Counted from the stretch's first letter, positions 15,851 to 24,738 are shown. The stretch: 39,347 nucleotides of DNA from Humidesulfovibrio sp. (GCF_030689645.1 NZ_JAUYFU010000010.1:1-39347), one strand, 5' to 3'. The notes: generated by a model not told the origin, from the sequence alone. Numbers and translations: made by a program.

Positions 15851-16294
15851 CTATGCCTCCTTCCCCTTCCCCACAGTGGGGACTTTGTGCCTGATCTGAA
15901 GGACACCCCACAGCGCTGCATTAAGCACCACGGTGGAGAGTCCGGCCAAAAGCCCGTAAACTGAAGCCCCAGCCCAGGCCACAAGCCCGGCAATGGAGAC
16001 AGCAGTCAACAACAACCTTCCATAAAAGAGCGTCAAAAGCGTGAACGTGGCGCCCTGCTTCACCTGGACCAACTCCTGGGCGGCCTTGGAGAGCCACCAG
16101 AAGTTGATGCTGATGATGAGCGCGCCTGCTGCGAACGAGAACCCCCAACCTGAGAACCCCGTCGCAAGACACGCAACCGCCGACCCACCGGCAGCCAAAA
16201 GCATCTGGTTGCGCATCAGCCTGCGAGCATCCGTCACGGCAAAGCCGCGGCGGTACAGCATGGCGTCAATCCTCTTAACAAGCACTTGCAGCAT
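15851..16294 (-). CDS. atpI: ATP synthase subunit I (AtpI-like)
   Basis: A 147-residue membrane protein with four predicted helices (about 28-46, 50-66, 85-103 and 108-128). Position directly before atpB and the overall pattern match the AtpI family, which helps assemble the c-ring or handles Mg2+ around it. Short soluble ends are basic. The start has a GAGG site. The family call rests largely on gene order. Confidence 0.8.
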   Translation of the reverse strand: MLQVLVKRIDAMLYRRGFAVTDARRLMRNQMLLAAGGSAVACLATGFSGWGFSFAAGALIISINFWWLSKAAQELVQVKQGATFTLLTLFYGRLLLTAVSIAGLVAWAGASVYGLLAGLSTVVLNAALWGVLQIRHKVPTVGKGKEA

Positions 16295-16337
16295 GAAGCC
16301 TCATAAACCCCCACACTGGCTTGCGCCAGCGCCGGGA

Positions 16338-16619
16338 CTATTTCGGATCAGAACCCCTTGGGCCGGATTCTGCGCCATGGTCTCCCTCGGACCGCCTCTG
16401 AATGCGTCTGGCCTCCAGAAACACGTCACGAAAACCGGCAACAATGCCCAGCAGGAGAAATACGATCAGAAGCCAAGGGGATGTTCCTAACCACTCATCA
16501 AGAAAATACCCCATGGCCAGCCCGACAAAAGTGGCTGTCACCAACTGGAGACCGATGGTCCCAGCCGTGGACAGAATCTCCATAGCGCCGGAAGGCTTGC
16601 CCTGATTGGAAAAGAGCAT
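16338..16619 (-). CDS. AtpZ/AtpI-family small membrane protein (ATPase gene 1 family)
   Basis: First gene of the F0 operon. The start at 16619 has GAGGT five bases upstream; the frame is open 25 codons further but unconserved. The 93-residue protein has two helices (about 15-35 and 44-62) with GLAMGYFLDEWLGTSPWLLIV, read here in two parts, around the turn, which is the mark of the AtpZ/ATPase_gene1 family, thought to act with AtpI in c-ring assembly. The C-terminal 25 residues are charged. Confidence 0.8.
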   Translation of the reverse strand: MLFSNQGKPSGAMEILSTAGTIGLQLVTATFVGLAMGYFLDEWLGTSPWLLIVFLLLGIVAGFRDVFLEARRIQRRSEGDHGAESGPRGSDPK

Positions 16620-16659
16620 GATATACCTCGAACGGTCCCCAGGTCGACCATTGGCCGGG

Positions 16660-16713
16660 ACGTTCATTTCTTCACAAGGAGAAGTAGCTAGCACAAGCCC
16701 CCTGGTCCGTCAA
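16660..16713 (-). promoter_or_regulatory. Candidate promoter and Rex half-site for the F0 operon
   Basis: On the minus strand TTGACG (16708-16713) and, 17 bases on, TAGCTA (16685-16690) could serve as -35 and a weak -10. Just downstream, a perfect TTGTGAA half-site (16671-16677) is paired with a poor second half (16660-16666). A repressor there would block the operon. This is a weak match. Confidence 0.35.
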
Positions 16714-16875
16714 TGCGGTTCTCCGTCTGGGCCATGCATTTTTCAACTTTTCCATCTGTGGCCAACCGCGCGTCACCTCCTGGCCTGTAGTGACAATCAC
16801 ACAGGAAGACAGTACAGATATAAGGACCGGCGCGACGACGCGGACCGTATTCACAACCCTCAGCACGGACGGAGC

Positions 16876-19368
16876 ATGACGAAAAAATCCCAACCGATTC
16901 TCGAGCGCGCGGCCAAGCCCTTGCCGCCTGAAAAGCTCAGAAACCGGCTCGACCCGGCCACCCTGCCCTATGAAGACAGCCGCAAGGTGCCCAAAAAGAA
17001 CGGCCAGGGCGTGTTCCAACCGCGCGCCATGCAGGCGCTGCGCATGGCCCTCATGATCCCCGGGCTGGAGTACAACGTCTTTGTGGCCGGAGAACCCGGC
17101 CAGGGCCGCACGCACTTCGTGCGCCAGTTCCTGCTGCCGGAGGCCGCCAAGCGCCCCACGCCCTGCGACTGGATATATCTGCACAATTTCGAGGACGAGG
17201 ACCGGCCTTTCGCCATCTCCCTCACTGCAGGGCAGGGCCGCGCCTACAAGACCGGCCTGGCCAAGGCCCTCACCGATGTGCGTCAGACCATCTCCGCCAG
17301 TTTCGACCAGGACGCCTATCGCCGCAAGCACGAGACGCTGTTCAAGCGCTTCTCCGCCAAGCGCGACAGCATTTACAATAAAATGGAAATCATGGCCCGT
17401 GAAAAGGGCTTCGCCCTGGACATGGACGACACCGGCGGCCTGACCATCATGCCGCTGGTGGGCGGCAAGGTCATGGCCGACGAGGAATACGGACGCCTGG
17501 CCCCGGCTCGGCGCAAGATGCTTAAGACCAAGGGCGAGCGCCTGCTCTCGGAAATCAGCGGATTTCTGCGCAAGCTCTCGTTGAGCGAGCAGGGCTTCCG
17601 CCAGGGCGAGGTGAAGCTGCACCGCGAGATCGCCAAGGAGGCCCTGACCCTGAGGCTCAAGCCCCTGCGCAAGGAGTTTGCGGGCGTGCAGCGTCTGGTG
17701 GACCACATGGCCGCGGTTGAGAAGGACATCCTGGACAACGTAGAAGCCTACCTGCCCCGCGACGCGGCGGACAAGGCGGGCGGCGGCGCAGGCCTCGCGG
17801 CTCAGGGGCACGCGCACGCAGACGGCCACGGCCTGGCCCCGGCGCCGGACGACGCCAACTATCGCCATGAGGTCAACCTCTTCGTTGACAACAGCAAGAC
17901 TGCCCGTGAACACGGCGGAGCGCCGGTCATCGTGGAGGACCATCCCACGGCCTTCAACCTCCTGGGCAGCATCGAGCGGGAGAGCGAGCTCGGCGCGTTC
18001 TACACGGACTTCACCCTGGTGCGCGCAGGCAGCGCGCACCGCGCCAACGGCGGGTTCCTCATCGTCAACATCGAAGACCTCATGGGCAACCAGGGGTCCT
18101 GGGAGGGACTGCTGCGCGGCCTGCGCCTGGGCAAGCTCCGCATGGAGGATCCGGGCGATGCTGAACAGGCGCGCACCCGCACCATTGAGCCCGAGCCCAT
18201 TCCTCTGAACCTCAAGATCATCCTTGTGGGCACGGACGAAGCCTACGAGGCCCTGTTGACCAACGACGACCGGTTCCGCAAACACTTCAAACTCAAGGCC
18301 CACCTGCAGGGCACCGTGGCCCGCAACGCAGCCAGCGTGCGGCACTACCTGTCGGCCCTGGTGGGCATCATCGATCAGGCCGGGCTGCCGCCTTTTTCGC
18401 GCGACGCCCTGGCCGGACTTGTGGACCATGCCAGCCGCCTGGCCGAGGACCAGAAGCTCTTGACGCTCTCCTTCACCCAGGTGCGGGGGCGCATGATCGA
18501 GGCCGCTGCCCTGGCGCGCATGGACAGCCGCGATCTTGTGGAGCTGCGCGACCTGAACCGCGCCGTGGCCGACCACGACTTCCGGGCCAACCTCTTCGAA
18601 GAAGAGTTCATGACCGACTACGACCGCGAGATCATCAAGGTGGCCACCGGCGGCTCCGCCGTGGGCCGGGCCAACGGGCTCTCGGTCACGCTCTTCGGCG
18701 ACTACGAGTTCGGCCTGCCGCACCAGATCTCCTGCACCGTGGGCGTGGGCCACGGCGGCATCCTCGACCTTGAGCGCGAGGCCCAGCTGGGCGGCCCCAT
18801 CCACACCAAGGGCATGATGATCATCAAGAGCTACCTGGTGCGCCTCTTCGCCCAAGACAAGCCGCTCGTGCTCACGGGCAGCCTGTGCTTCGAGCAGAAC
18901 TACGCCGGGGTCGAGGGCGACTCCGCCTCCGGGGCGGAGCTGGCGGCGCTCTTGTCGGCCCTGTCCGGCGCGCCCATCGACCTCTCCCTCGCCTTCACCG
19001 GCGCGGTGAGCCAAAGCGGCGCCATCATGGCCGTGGGCGGCGTGAGCCGCAAAGTTGAAGGCTTCTTCGAGGTCTGCCGCAGGCGCGGGCTCACGGGACG
19101 CCAAGGCGTGCTCTTCCCGGCGGACAACGCCGTGCACCTGCTTTTGAAGGACGAGGTCGTGGAGGCTGTGCGCGAAGGACAGTTCCACCTCTACCCTGTG
19201 GCCACCATCGAGCAGGCCATGACGCTTTTGACAGGCCTGCCCGCCGGAACCCGCAGAAAAGACGGCCGATACACCCCGGGCTCGCTGTACAGCATGGTCG
19301 ACGCGCGCATGGCCGAGTTGACCAGGCTGGCTGCCCAAGCCGAAAAACCGCGCAGCAAAAGGGGCTAA
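16876..19368 (+). CDS. Lon-like ATP-dependent serine protease (AAA_32 / S16, LonB-type)
   Basis: An 830-residue cytoplasmic protease. The start at 16876 follows CGGAG; the frame is open 90 codons upstream across the atp promoter, which is not coding. An AAA domain has GEPGQGRT at 72-79, where Arg replaces the Walker A Lys, a change I recall as usual in this family, and a long coiled insertion (about 150-300). A His-rich stretch, GHAHADGHG, lies at 311-319. The C-terminal S16 domain holds the catalytic Ser685 in GVEGDSASGAE and Lys726 in GGVSRKVEGF. Ends three bases before the next gene. Substrates unknown; it may lack strong ATPase activity. Confidence 0.9.
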   Translation: MTKKSQPILERAAKPLPPEKLRNRLDPATLPYEDSRKVPKKNGQGVFQPRAMQALRMALMIPGLEYNVFVAGEPGQGRTHFVRQFLLPEAAKRPTPCDWIYLHNFEDEDRPFAISLTAGQGRAYKTGLAKALTDVRQTISASFDQDAYRRKHETLFKRFSAKRDSIYNKMEIMAREKGFALDMDDTGGLTIMPLVGGKVMADEEYGRLAPARRKMLKTKGERLLSEISGFLRKLSLSEQGFRQGEVKLHREIAKEALTLRLKPLRKEFAGVQRLVDHMAAVEKDILDNVEAYLPRDAADKAGGGAGLAAQGHAHADGHGLAPAPDDANYRHEVNLFVDNSKTAREHGGAPVIVEDHPTAFNLLGSIERESELGAFYTDFTLVRAGSAHRANGGFLIVNIEDLMGNQGSWEGLLRGLRLGKLRMEDPGDAEQARTRTIEPEPIPLNLKIILVGTDEAYEALLTNDDRFRKHFKLKAHLQGTVARNAASVRHYLSALVGIIDQAGLPPFSRDALAGLVDHASRLAEDQKLLTLSFTQVRGRMIEAAALARMDSRDLVELRDLNRAVADHDFRANLFEEEFMTDYDREIIKVATGGSAVGRANGLSVTLFGDYEFGLPHQISCTVGVGHGGILDLEREAQLGGPIHTKGMMIIKSYLVRLFAQDKPLVLTGSLCFEQNYAGVEGDSASGAELAALLSALSGAPIDLSLAFTGAVSQSGAIMAVGGVSRKVEGFFEVCRRRGLTGRQGVLFPADNAVHLLLKDEVVEAVREGQFHLYPVATIEQAMTLLTGLPAGTRRKDGRYTPGSLYSMVDARMAELTRLAAQAEKPRSKRG

Positions 19369-19371
19369 GCC

Positions 19372-20142
19372 GTGTCCAAAGCCTGGATAAGGGCCAAGCT
19401 GCCCGAGTTCGTCCGCGACATGTTCCGCAACTTCTGCATGTCCAGCAAGGCGCTGGAGCAGCAGTTCGGGTCCTTTGACCGCGAGGGCGCTGTGGCCTTC
19501 ACCATCCTGCGCGACCTCATCGGCCAGGAGATGGACAAGGGCTTGTTGTGGCGCATGAAGGACACGGCGCACCACGTGTTCCGCAACGACCCGGAAACGC
19601 CGCTCACCGGACAGTTTCTGGACTGGGGCCTGGGCTACATCTTCCACGAGACCATCAAGCTGAAAGAGGACGCCTACCAGGCCCTCACCTATGCGCCGTG
19701 GTTCCTGGCCCTGCGCGGACGCGACCTGCCCGAGGACGAACGCGTGGTCGTGGAGGAGCTCTTCCAGGTGCTGCGGCAAACCGAAGAGAGCATGCGCCGT
19801 GAAATCGACCGCATCCGCTTCATCATGAGCCAGTGCCGCAGGCTGCTGCCCATCTATCTGGCCCGGCACAAAGAAAATGCGCTCCTGGCCCGCTACCTGT
19901 TCTCGCAGAACGCTCTCGTGCGTGAGGTGTTCGGATCTGACTACGCGCACCTCATTTCCACGGTGTACGGCGATCAGCCCGAACGCATGTTTGTCCTGGC
20001 CGCACAGAGTTTAAGGCTCGGCGGATGGGTTGACGAAGCGGCGCTTGCGGTGCAAGGTGCCCTCGCCATCAATCCTGCGGATAGGGTGGTGCTCCAGGAG
20101 AAAAAAATTCTCGACAACTGGACGCAAAGAATGGTGGGTTAA
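19372..20142 (+). CDS. Unknown 256-residue protein coupled to the Lon-like protease
   Basis: I do not recognise the family. The start is a GTG at 19372, seven bases after AAGGGG and three after the protease stop, so the two are translated together. The protein is helical and soluble, with no signal peptide. The last ~45 residues (AAQSLRLGGWVDEAALAVQGALAINPADRVVL, in parts) resemble one TPR-type helix pair, a hint of a protein-binding role. A substrate adaptor for the protease would fit the position, but this is inference. Confidence 0.75.
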   Translation: MSKAWIRAKLPEFVRDMFRNFCMSSKALEQQFGSFDREGAVAFTILRDLIGQEMDKGLLWRMKDTAHHVFRNDPETPLTGQFLDWGLGYIFHETIKLKEDAYQALTYAPWFLALRGRDLPEDERVVVEELFQVLRQTEESMRREIDRIRFIMSQCRRLLPIYLARHKENALLARYLFSQNALVREVFGSDYAHLISTVYGDQPERMFVLAAQSLRLGGWVDEAALAVQGALAINPADRVVLQEKKILDNWTQRMVG

Positions 20143-20144
20143 GC

Positions 20145-20174
20145 TTGACAGTGTCTGGTTCCCAGGAATATTCT
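20145..20174 (+). promoter_or_regulatory. Sigma-70 promoter of the LysM lipoprotein gene
   Basis: TTGACA (20145-20150) and TATTCT (20169-20174) are 18 bases apart, ending 30 bases before the start codon. The -35 is a full match and begins two bases after the previous stop. Confidence 0.65.
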
Positions 20175-20204
20175 TTAGGTCCCATACGGAGGAGGGAGTT
20201 AACT

Positions 20205-20669
20205 ATGAAAAAGCTCATGCTGCTGACTGTTGCCTGTTGTGTCGTTTTCGCCCTTGGCTGTTCCAAGAAGGTTGAGCCCGCGCCGGCCCCCGCGCCTGCG
20301 CCGGTTGCCGAAACCCGCGAAGTTGCCCCGGCGCCCATGTCCCCGCGCCAGATCTTCGAGGCCGATTACGCCAAACTGCCCACGTCTTACACCGTTGTGA
20401 AGGGCAATTGCCTGTGGTGGATCTCTGAATTCAAGCAGATCTACAACGACCCCTTCATGTGGCCCATGATCTACAAGGCCAACCGCGCCAAGATCAAGAA
20501 CGCCAATCTGATCTACCCCGGTCAGACGTTCGAGATCCCCCGCACGTTCGCCCTGGACGACGTGAAGGCCGCCCGCGTGAAGGCTGGCAAGTCCAAGAAG
20601 AAGGCCGCTCCTGAGAGCAAGGCCAACCTGCCTGCGGACATCCGCGAGGCTCTGGGCTACGGCTTCTAG
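20205..20669 (+). CDS. LysM-domain lipoprotein
   Basis: A 154-residue envelope protein. The start at 20205 has GGAGGAGGGAG before it. A lipoprotein signal ends at FALGC (Cys19), followed by an Ala/Pro linker (about 24-45) and a LysM-like domain (about 60-110) with YTVVKGNCLWWISEFKQIY and NLIYPGQTFEIP, which binds peptidoglycan. A basic KSKKK patch follows and the tail is NLPADIREALGYGF. Lipid anchoring plus LysM suggests it ties the outer membrane to the wall. It has its own promoter and terminator, and probably high expression. Confidence 0.85.
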   Translation: MKKLMLLTVACCVVFALGCSKKVEPAPAPAPAPVAETREVAPAPMSPRQIFEADYAKLPTSYTVVKGNCLWWISEFKQIYNDPFMWPMIYKANRAKIKNANLIYPGQTFEIPRTFALDDVKAARVKAGKSKKKAAPESKANLPADIREALGYGF

Positions 20670-20695
20670 TCCCAAAAGGACACTCGGCTAAGGAT

Positions 20696-20731
20696 GGGCG
20701 TCTGATCGAAAGATCGGACGCCCTTTTCTTT
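20696..20731 (+). terminator. Terminator after the LysM lipoprotein gene
   Basis: A 12-base-pair stem (20696-20707 with 20712-20723, one G-T pair) closes a GAAA tetraloop and is followed by TTTTCTTTT. Confidence 0.9.
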
Positions 20732-20839
20732 TGCGCTCAAGCTACCAAAAACAGGCTCTTGCATTCCGCTGCGGCCTGCTTTACTCTAGACAAAGTTTAG
20801 GCTCCATCGCCTGTCACCCGCCAACTTCAGGAGGCTCCC

Positions 20840-21712
20840 ATGAACGGACCTCGCCTGTTCTCCCGCACGCATCTCGTGGCCCTCGCTGCCCTCATGCTGC
20901 TGCCAGCCTGCTCGCCACGCAAGCCCATCCCCTCAGACCCGCCCGAAGTGCGCACTGAGGCCATGGTGCGCGGCGCGGTGCGCAGGGCCGCACAGCAGGC
21001 CGACGCTCCACAGCCCGTTGCCGAGGCCGCGCAGCCCGTTGCCGCAGCCAAAGCCGATGTTGTGGTGGCGCAAATTTCTGCCCCTGAAACAAAAACCGTT
21101 GACGCTGCCCCGGCGGCAGACGCCCCCGCAGCAGCAAAGCCGGCGGCCCCTAAGGCCGAGGCCGCCCTGTCCCCGCAGGTGGAGCCGACTGCCGCTGTCG
21201 CTGCACACCCTGAAGTGAAGGCGGCGGAAATGGCGGCAGAGGCCCACCCCGCAGCCGCAGCCAAGCCTGTCGAGCCAAAGGCCGAGGCAAAAGCTGAGGC
21301 CAAGGCTGAAGCCGCGCCAGAGGTCAAGGCTGAGCAAGCCAAGGACGCGGTCAAGGCTGCCACGACGGTCGTACTGAAGGAAGCGCCCAAGCCGGAATCC
21401 AGCGCAGCGGCGCAAGCGGAAGCAACAGTGAAGGCAGAGGCAGCCCAGGCGACCATCGACCAGGCGGTGGCGACGGTGTCAAAGACTCCGGTGGTGCAGA
21501 TCGCCTCGTTCGGCACGGAAAAAAACGCCGAAGCGGCGCTGGCCCGGCTGAAGGAGAAGGGCTATTCAGAGGCGCGCGTGGTGCGCGTTGAGCAGGGGCA
21601 AGCGGTGTATCACCGCGTGCAGGCCGGTCCCTTCCAGGACCCTGCGGCAGCGCGCAAGGCCCTGGAGGAACTGAAGACCGACTGGCCGCAGGCGTTTATT
21701 CCAGCGGATTAA
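20840..21712 (+). CDS. SPOR-domain lipoprotein with an Ala/Lys/Glu-rich linker
   Basis: A 290-residue envelope protein that starts after AGGAGG. The signal ends at LLPAC (Cys24). A long low-complexity linker (about 45-210), rich in Ala, Lys, Glu and Pro and containing short KAEA repeats near 150-160, leads to a C-terminal SPOR domain (about 215-290; VVQIASFGTEKNAEAALARL and the YHRVQAGPF motif). SPOR domains bind glycan strands stripped of stem peptides, typically at the division site. It probably spans the periplasm from the outer membrane. Its last 17 bases overlap the end of the convergent IHF/HU gene. Confidence 0.85.
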   Translation: MNGPRLFSRTHLVALAALMLLPACSPRKPIPSDPPEVRTEAMVRGAVRRAAQQADAPQPVAEAAQPVAAAKADVVVAQISAPETKTVDAAPAADAPAAAKPAAPKAEAALSPQVEPTAAVAAHPEVKAAEMAAEAHPAAAAKPVEPKAEAKAEAKAEAAPEVKAEQAKDAVKAATTVVLKEAPKPESSAAAQAEATVKAEAAQATIDQAVATVSKTPVVQIASFGTEKNAEAALARLKEKGYSEARVVRVEQGQAVYHRVQAGPFQDPAAARKALEELKTDWPQAFIPAD

Positions 21713-21992
21713 GCTCGGCCCGGAACTTCCGCGACAAGCGGAACACCACCACCTTGCGCGGCGGCAGGGTGATGCTCTCGTTGGTCTGGGGGTTGCGGCC
21801 CCGGCGGGAGTTCTTGTCATAGGCCTCGAATTTGCCAAACCCGCTCACAAGCATGGCGTGGTCCTTCTTGATGGCCTGCTTCATCAGATCAAGGGTGGCC
21901 TCGACCAGATCCTTGATCTCCGCGCGGTTGCGGTCCGTCTTCTTGTAGATGGCATCGACGATGTGCGCTTTGGTCAGGGTTTGACCGCTCAT
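21696..21992 (-). CDS. ihfA: IHF/HU-family DNA-bending protein (IhfA-like)
   Basis: A 98-residue nucleoid protein. KAHIVDAIYKKTDRNRAEIKD opens the dimer helices (read in parts), and GFGKFEAYDKNSRRGRNPQTNE at 51-72 includes the beta-arm with the RxGRNPxT signature that inserts Pro75-region residues into the minor groove. The pattern is closer to IHF-alpha than HU, but the two are hard to separate. It follows the HIT gene by 26 bases, and its end overlaps the SPOR gene tail to tail. Confidence 0.85.
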   Translation of the reverse strand: MSGQTLTKAHIVDAIYKKTDRNRAEIKDLVEATLDLMKQAIKKDHAMLVSGFGKFEAYDKNSRRGRNPQTNESITLPPRKVVVFRLSRKFRAELNPLE

Positions 21993-22018
21993 GAAACCTC
22001 CGTGGGGTTCCCGTTTAT

Positions 22019-22435
22019 TCAGCCGATGGCCGACCGTATGGCCTGCGCCAACTTCTGCATGTCTTCGACACTTTCATACGCATGCTGCGTCCAGAGCGTC
22101 AGCCCGTCCCCGGCGTGCCGCGGGATGAGATGAAAATGGGCGTGATGCACCAACTGGCCTGCGGACTCGAAATTGTTCATGCCCACGTTGAGCCCGGAGG
22201 CACCGGTGGCGGTCATGACCGCCTGCCCCACCACTTTAAGCGCGACGAGAACCTCGCGCCCCAGATCTTCCGGCAGGTCGAACAAGGTTTCGTGATGCGA
22301 TTTAGGCACCACAAGGGCATGTCCCTTGTTCACGGGGGCGATGTCTAAAAAGGCGTAGACCCCGCCCCGGTCGTAAATTTTGGCCGCAGGAATCTGTCCG
22401 CCGATGATCTTGCAAAAGATACAGTCCTGATTCAC
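22019..22435 (-). CDS. HIT-family nucleotide hydrolase
   Basis: A 138-residue histidine-triad protein that removes groups from the phosphate of nucleoside monophosphates. The triad is His98, His100 and His102 in HHAHFHLIPR, and Cys5/Cys8 in CIFCKI give the zinc site of the HinT-like branch. The start is a GTG at 22435 with GGAG seven bases before it. It is followed by the IHF gene and preceded by a 128-base gap from cysE. The exact substrate is unknown. Confidence 0.9.
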   Translation of the reverse strand: MNQDCIFCKIIGGQIPAAKIYDRGGVYAFLDIAPVNKGHALVVPKSHHETLFDLPEDLGREVLVALKVVGQAVMTATGASGLNVGMNNFESAGQLVHHAHFHLIPRHAGDGLTLWTQHAYESVEDMQKLAQAIRSAIG

Positions 22436-22563
22436 AGCGTGCTCCAGATTTTAAACGACCCAACTGTGCACAATCATTACAGGGCTATTCCGAGGAATTC
22501 AAGAGTTTTCCGACCGACTCTGCAACAATTATCGTTTACACCCTTCAAACACCGCGCGCTGCC

Positions 22564-23514
22564 TTAAATTCCCCCGCCGCTGATGAAGAACTGCTCTGCC
22601 GCCCGCGCCTGAACAATGCGGGCGCCAGGGGCCACGTCTCCCGTCACCCAAACGTTGCCGCCGATGACCGCGCCCTGGCCGATGGTCACCCGGCCCAGGA
22701 TGGTGGCACCGGCGTAGATGGTCACGTCGTCCTCTACAATGGGGTGCCGGGCAAGGCCCTTGACCAGGCGGCTGCTCGAGTCCTCTTTCGGGAAGCTCTT
22801 GGCCCCAAGGGTTACGCCCTGGTACAGACGAACGTTCTGGCCGATGATGCAGGTCTCGCCGATGACCGTGCCGGTGCCGTGGTCGATGAAGAAGCGCGGG
22901 CCGATGTGCGCGCCCGGATGAATGTCGATGCCCGTGTCAGAGTGCGCCATCTCTCCGATGATGCGCGGGATGATGTCCACTCCCAGGTGGTGCAGCTGGT
23001 GAGCGATGCGGTGGTTGGTCAACGCCTTGATGCTGGGGTAGCAGAAGATGGTCTCGCCCGGGCTCTTGGCTGCGGGGTCGCCGTCATAGGCTGCCAGCAC
23101 GTCTGATGATAGCAGCTCGCGCACCCTGGGCAGGCGCTTTACGAACTCCAGCGCCACGGCCTCGGAGCGCGACTCGCAGTCGGTGCAGGGCTGGCGGTTG
23201 TCCTTGGCGCACACGAAGCAATAGCCGCGATTGATCTGCTCGGCCAACAGCTTCACCACGCGGTCAAGGGCGCTGCCCGTGTAGAACGACATGGTGCGGC
23301 CGCTCACGTCCGAAGGGCCGAAAAATCCCGGAAACAGCACGGCGCGCAGCAGATCCATCACCTCTGCCAGAGCGTCCAGCGAGGGCATGGGCTGGTCGCG
23401 GGAGATGTGGTGGCAGGCAGATTCGCAAGCCGTGGGAGCGCACAGCCTGGCCACTGTTTCCGCCAGAACCTCGTCCCTGTCCAGGTTCGCCGGAAGTATG
23501 AGTTCATCAATCAT
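22564..23514 (-). CDS. cysE: Serine O-acetyltransferase with a four-Cys motif
   Basis: Makes O-acetylserine, the substrate of CysK, from serine and acetyl-CoA. The C-terminal left-handed beta-helix hexapeptides run from about 190 to 300. The catalytic region is visible as GIDIHPGA (195-202, His199) and DHGTGTVIGE (211-220, His212). At 316 residues it belongs to the longer EpsC-type group. The N-terminal half holds CX2C-X7-CX2C (Cys99, 102, 110, 113) plus Cys25, 30 and 34, which is unusual for the enzyme and looks like a metal or redox site. It follows cysK by nine bases. Confidence 0.93.
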   Translation of the reverse strand: MIDELILPANLDRDEVLAETVARLCAPTACESACHHISRDQPMPSLDALAEVMDLLRAVLFPGFFGPSDVSGRTMSFYTGSALDRVVKLLAEQINRGYCFVCAKDNRQPCTDCESRSEAVALEFVKRLPRVRELLSSDVLAAYDGDPAAKSPGETIFCYPSIKALTNHRIAHQLHHLGVDIIPRIIGEMAHSDTGIDIHPGAHIGPRFFIDHGTGTVIGETCIIGQNVRLYQGVTLGAKSFPKEDSSSRLVKGLARHPIVEDDVTIYAGATILGRVTIGQGAVIGGNVWVTGDVAPGARIVQARAAEQFFISGGGI

Positions 23515-23523
23515 GGCCGCACC

Positions 23524-24453
23524 CTACTCCGCATCCGCGAATAGCGGGGTGGACAAGTAGCGCTCCCCGGTGTCGCACACGATGAACACGATGACCTTGC
23601 CCGCCATCTCCGGCCTGGCCGCCACCTGCATGGCCGCAAAGGCGTTGGCCCCGGAAGAGATGCCGCAGCTTATGCCCTCTTCGCGCATCATGCGCCGAGC
23701 AGTGGCGAAGGCGTCCTCCGCGCCCACCGGAATGATCTCGTCGTAAATCTTGGTGTCCAAAATGCCGGGCACGAACCCCGCGCCGATACCCTGAATCTTG
23801 TGCGGCCCGGCCTTGCCGCCGGAAAGCACGGGGGAGTCTGCGGGCTCCACGGCCACGATGCGCACACCGGGCTTCTTTTCCTTCAGCACCTGGCCCACAC
23901 CGGTGATGGTGCCGCCCGTTCCCACTCCCGCCACAAAGCAGTCCACGCCGCCGTCCGTGTCGGTCCAGATTTCCAGGGCCGTGGTTGCTCGGTGCACCGC
24001 AGGGTTGGCCGGGTTCTCGAACTGCATGGGCATGTAGGCCCCAGGCGTGGCCGCAACGAGTTCCTCGGCCTTCTTGATGGCGCCCTTCATGCCCTCGGCA
24101 GCAGGTGTAAGCACCAGATGCGCGCCATAGCCCGCCAGCAGTTTGCGGCGCTCCACGCTCATGCTCTCCGGCATGGTCAGCACCAGCTTCATGCCCTTTA
24201 TGGCGCAGATCAGGGCCAAGCCGATGCCCGTGTTGCCGCTGGTGGGCTCCACGATGAGGCTGCCCGCGGTGATGCGGCCTTCGGCCAGGGCGGTCTCAAT
24301 CATGCTCGCGCCGATGCGGTCCTTCACGGACCCGCCGGGATTGCACGATTCCAGCTTGGCCAGCAGCATGGCCGACAAGCCCTGCGACAATTTGTTCAGG
24401 CGCACCAGGGGCGTGCCGCCGATGAGCTCGGCCATGGATTGTGCGATGCGCAT
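23524..24453 (-). CDS. cysK: Cysteine synthase (O-acetylserine sulfhydrylase)
   Basis: PLP enzyme that joins sulfide to O-acetylserine. The start at 24453 follows AAGGAG; the frame is open 23 codons further without one. The PLP lysine is Lys44 in SVKDR, the substrate loop is [10 protein letters not shown] (about 72-81), the phosphate loop is [10 protein letters not shown] (about 173-182), and the closing Ser is in the SSGAN region. The 309-residue length is normal. The gene heads the cysK-cysE operon, so enzyme and substrate supplier are made together, as for the cysteine synthase complex. Confidence 0.97.
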   Translation of the reverse strand: MRIAQSMAELIGGTPLVRLNKLSQGLSAMLLAKLESCNPGGSVKDRIGASMIETALAEGRITAGSLIVEPTSGNTGIGLALICAIKGMKLVLTMPESMSVERRKLLAGYGAHLVLTPAAEGMKGAIKKAEELVAATPGAYMPMQFENPANPAVHRATTALEIWTDTDGGVDCFVAGVGTGGTITGVGQVLKEKKPGVRIVAVEPADSPVLSGGKAGPHKIQGIGAGFVPGILDTKIYDEIIPVGAEDAFATARRMMREEGISCGISSGANAFAAMQVAARPEMAGKVIVFIVCDTGERYLSTPLFADAE

Positions 24454-24463
24454 TGCGTGCTCC

Positions 24464-24478
24464 TTTCGCGTGGCGAAA
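24464..24478 (-). promoter_or_regulatory. Small hairpin abutting the cysK ribosome site
   Basis: TTTCGC and GCGAAA (24464-24469 with 24473-24478, three-base loop) form a six-pair stem whose end overlaps the AAGGAG ribosome site. It could lower cysK translation. It may also be chance. The rest of the 285-base gap to the next gene holds no clear promoter or terminator. Confidence 0.3.
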
Positions 24479-24738
24479 AAAATTCGGGCCGCTTCTCCGG
24501 GCCTCTGATGAAAATGCCCCATCGCCTTTGAAGTTCAGGCCCTCAGCCAAAACCAGCGAACCTCATGGTAACCACACCGCATCAATGGGCAAGGGGAAAG
24601 GACCCGAAAAGATTGGAGAGATTCGAAAGGCTGGGGGGAGCCTAGGACGAAGCCCTCTTTGGTCCTGCATACAGGGAATATCCTGCTTTGTCCAAGCCTG
24701 GGAGCTCCATCCCGGAAGGGCGCAGGCCTTTGCCGGGG

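Noticed and set aside
16672-19950. Minus-strand frame of over 1000 codons opposite the Lon-like protease
   Set aside because: Shadow frame: the plus strand has recognised catalytic motifs and a ribosome site; the reverse product has no family features.
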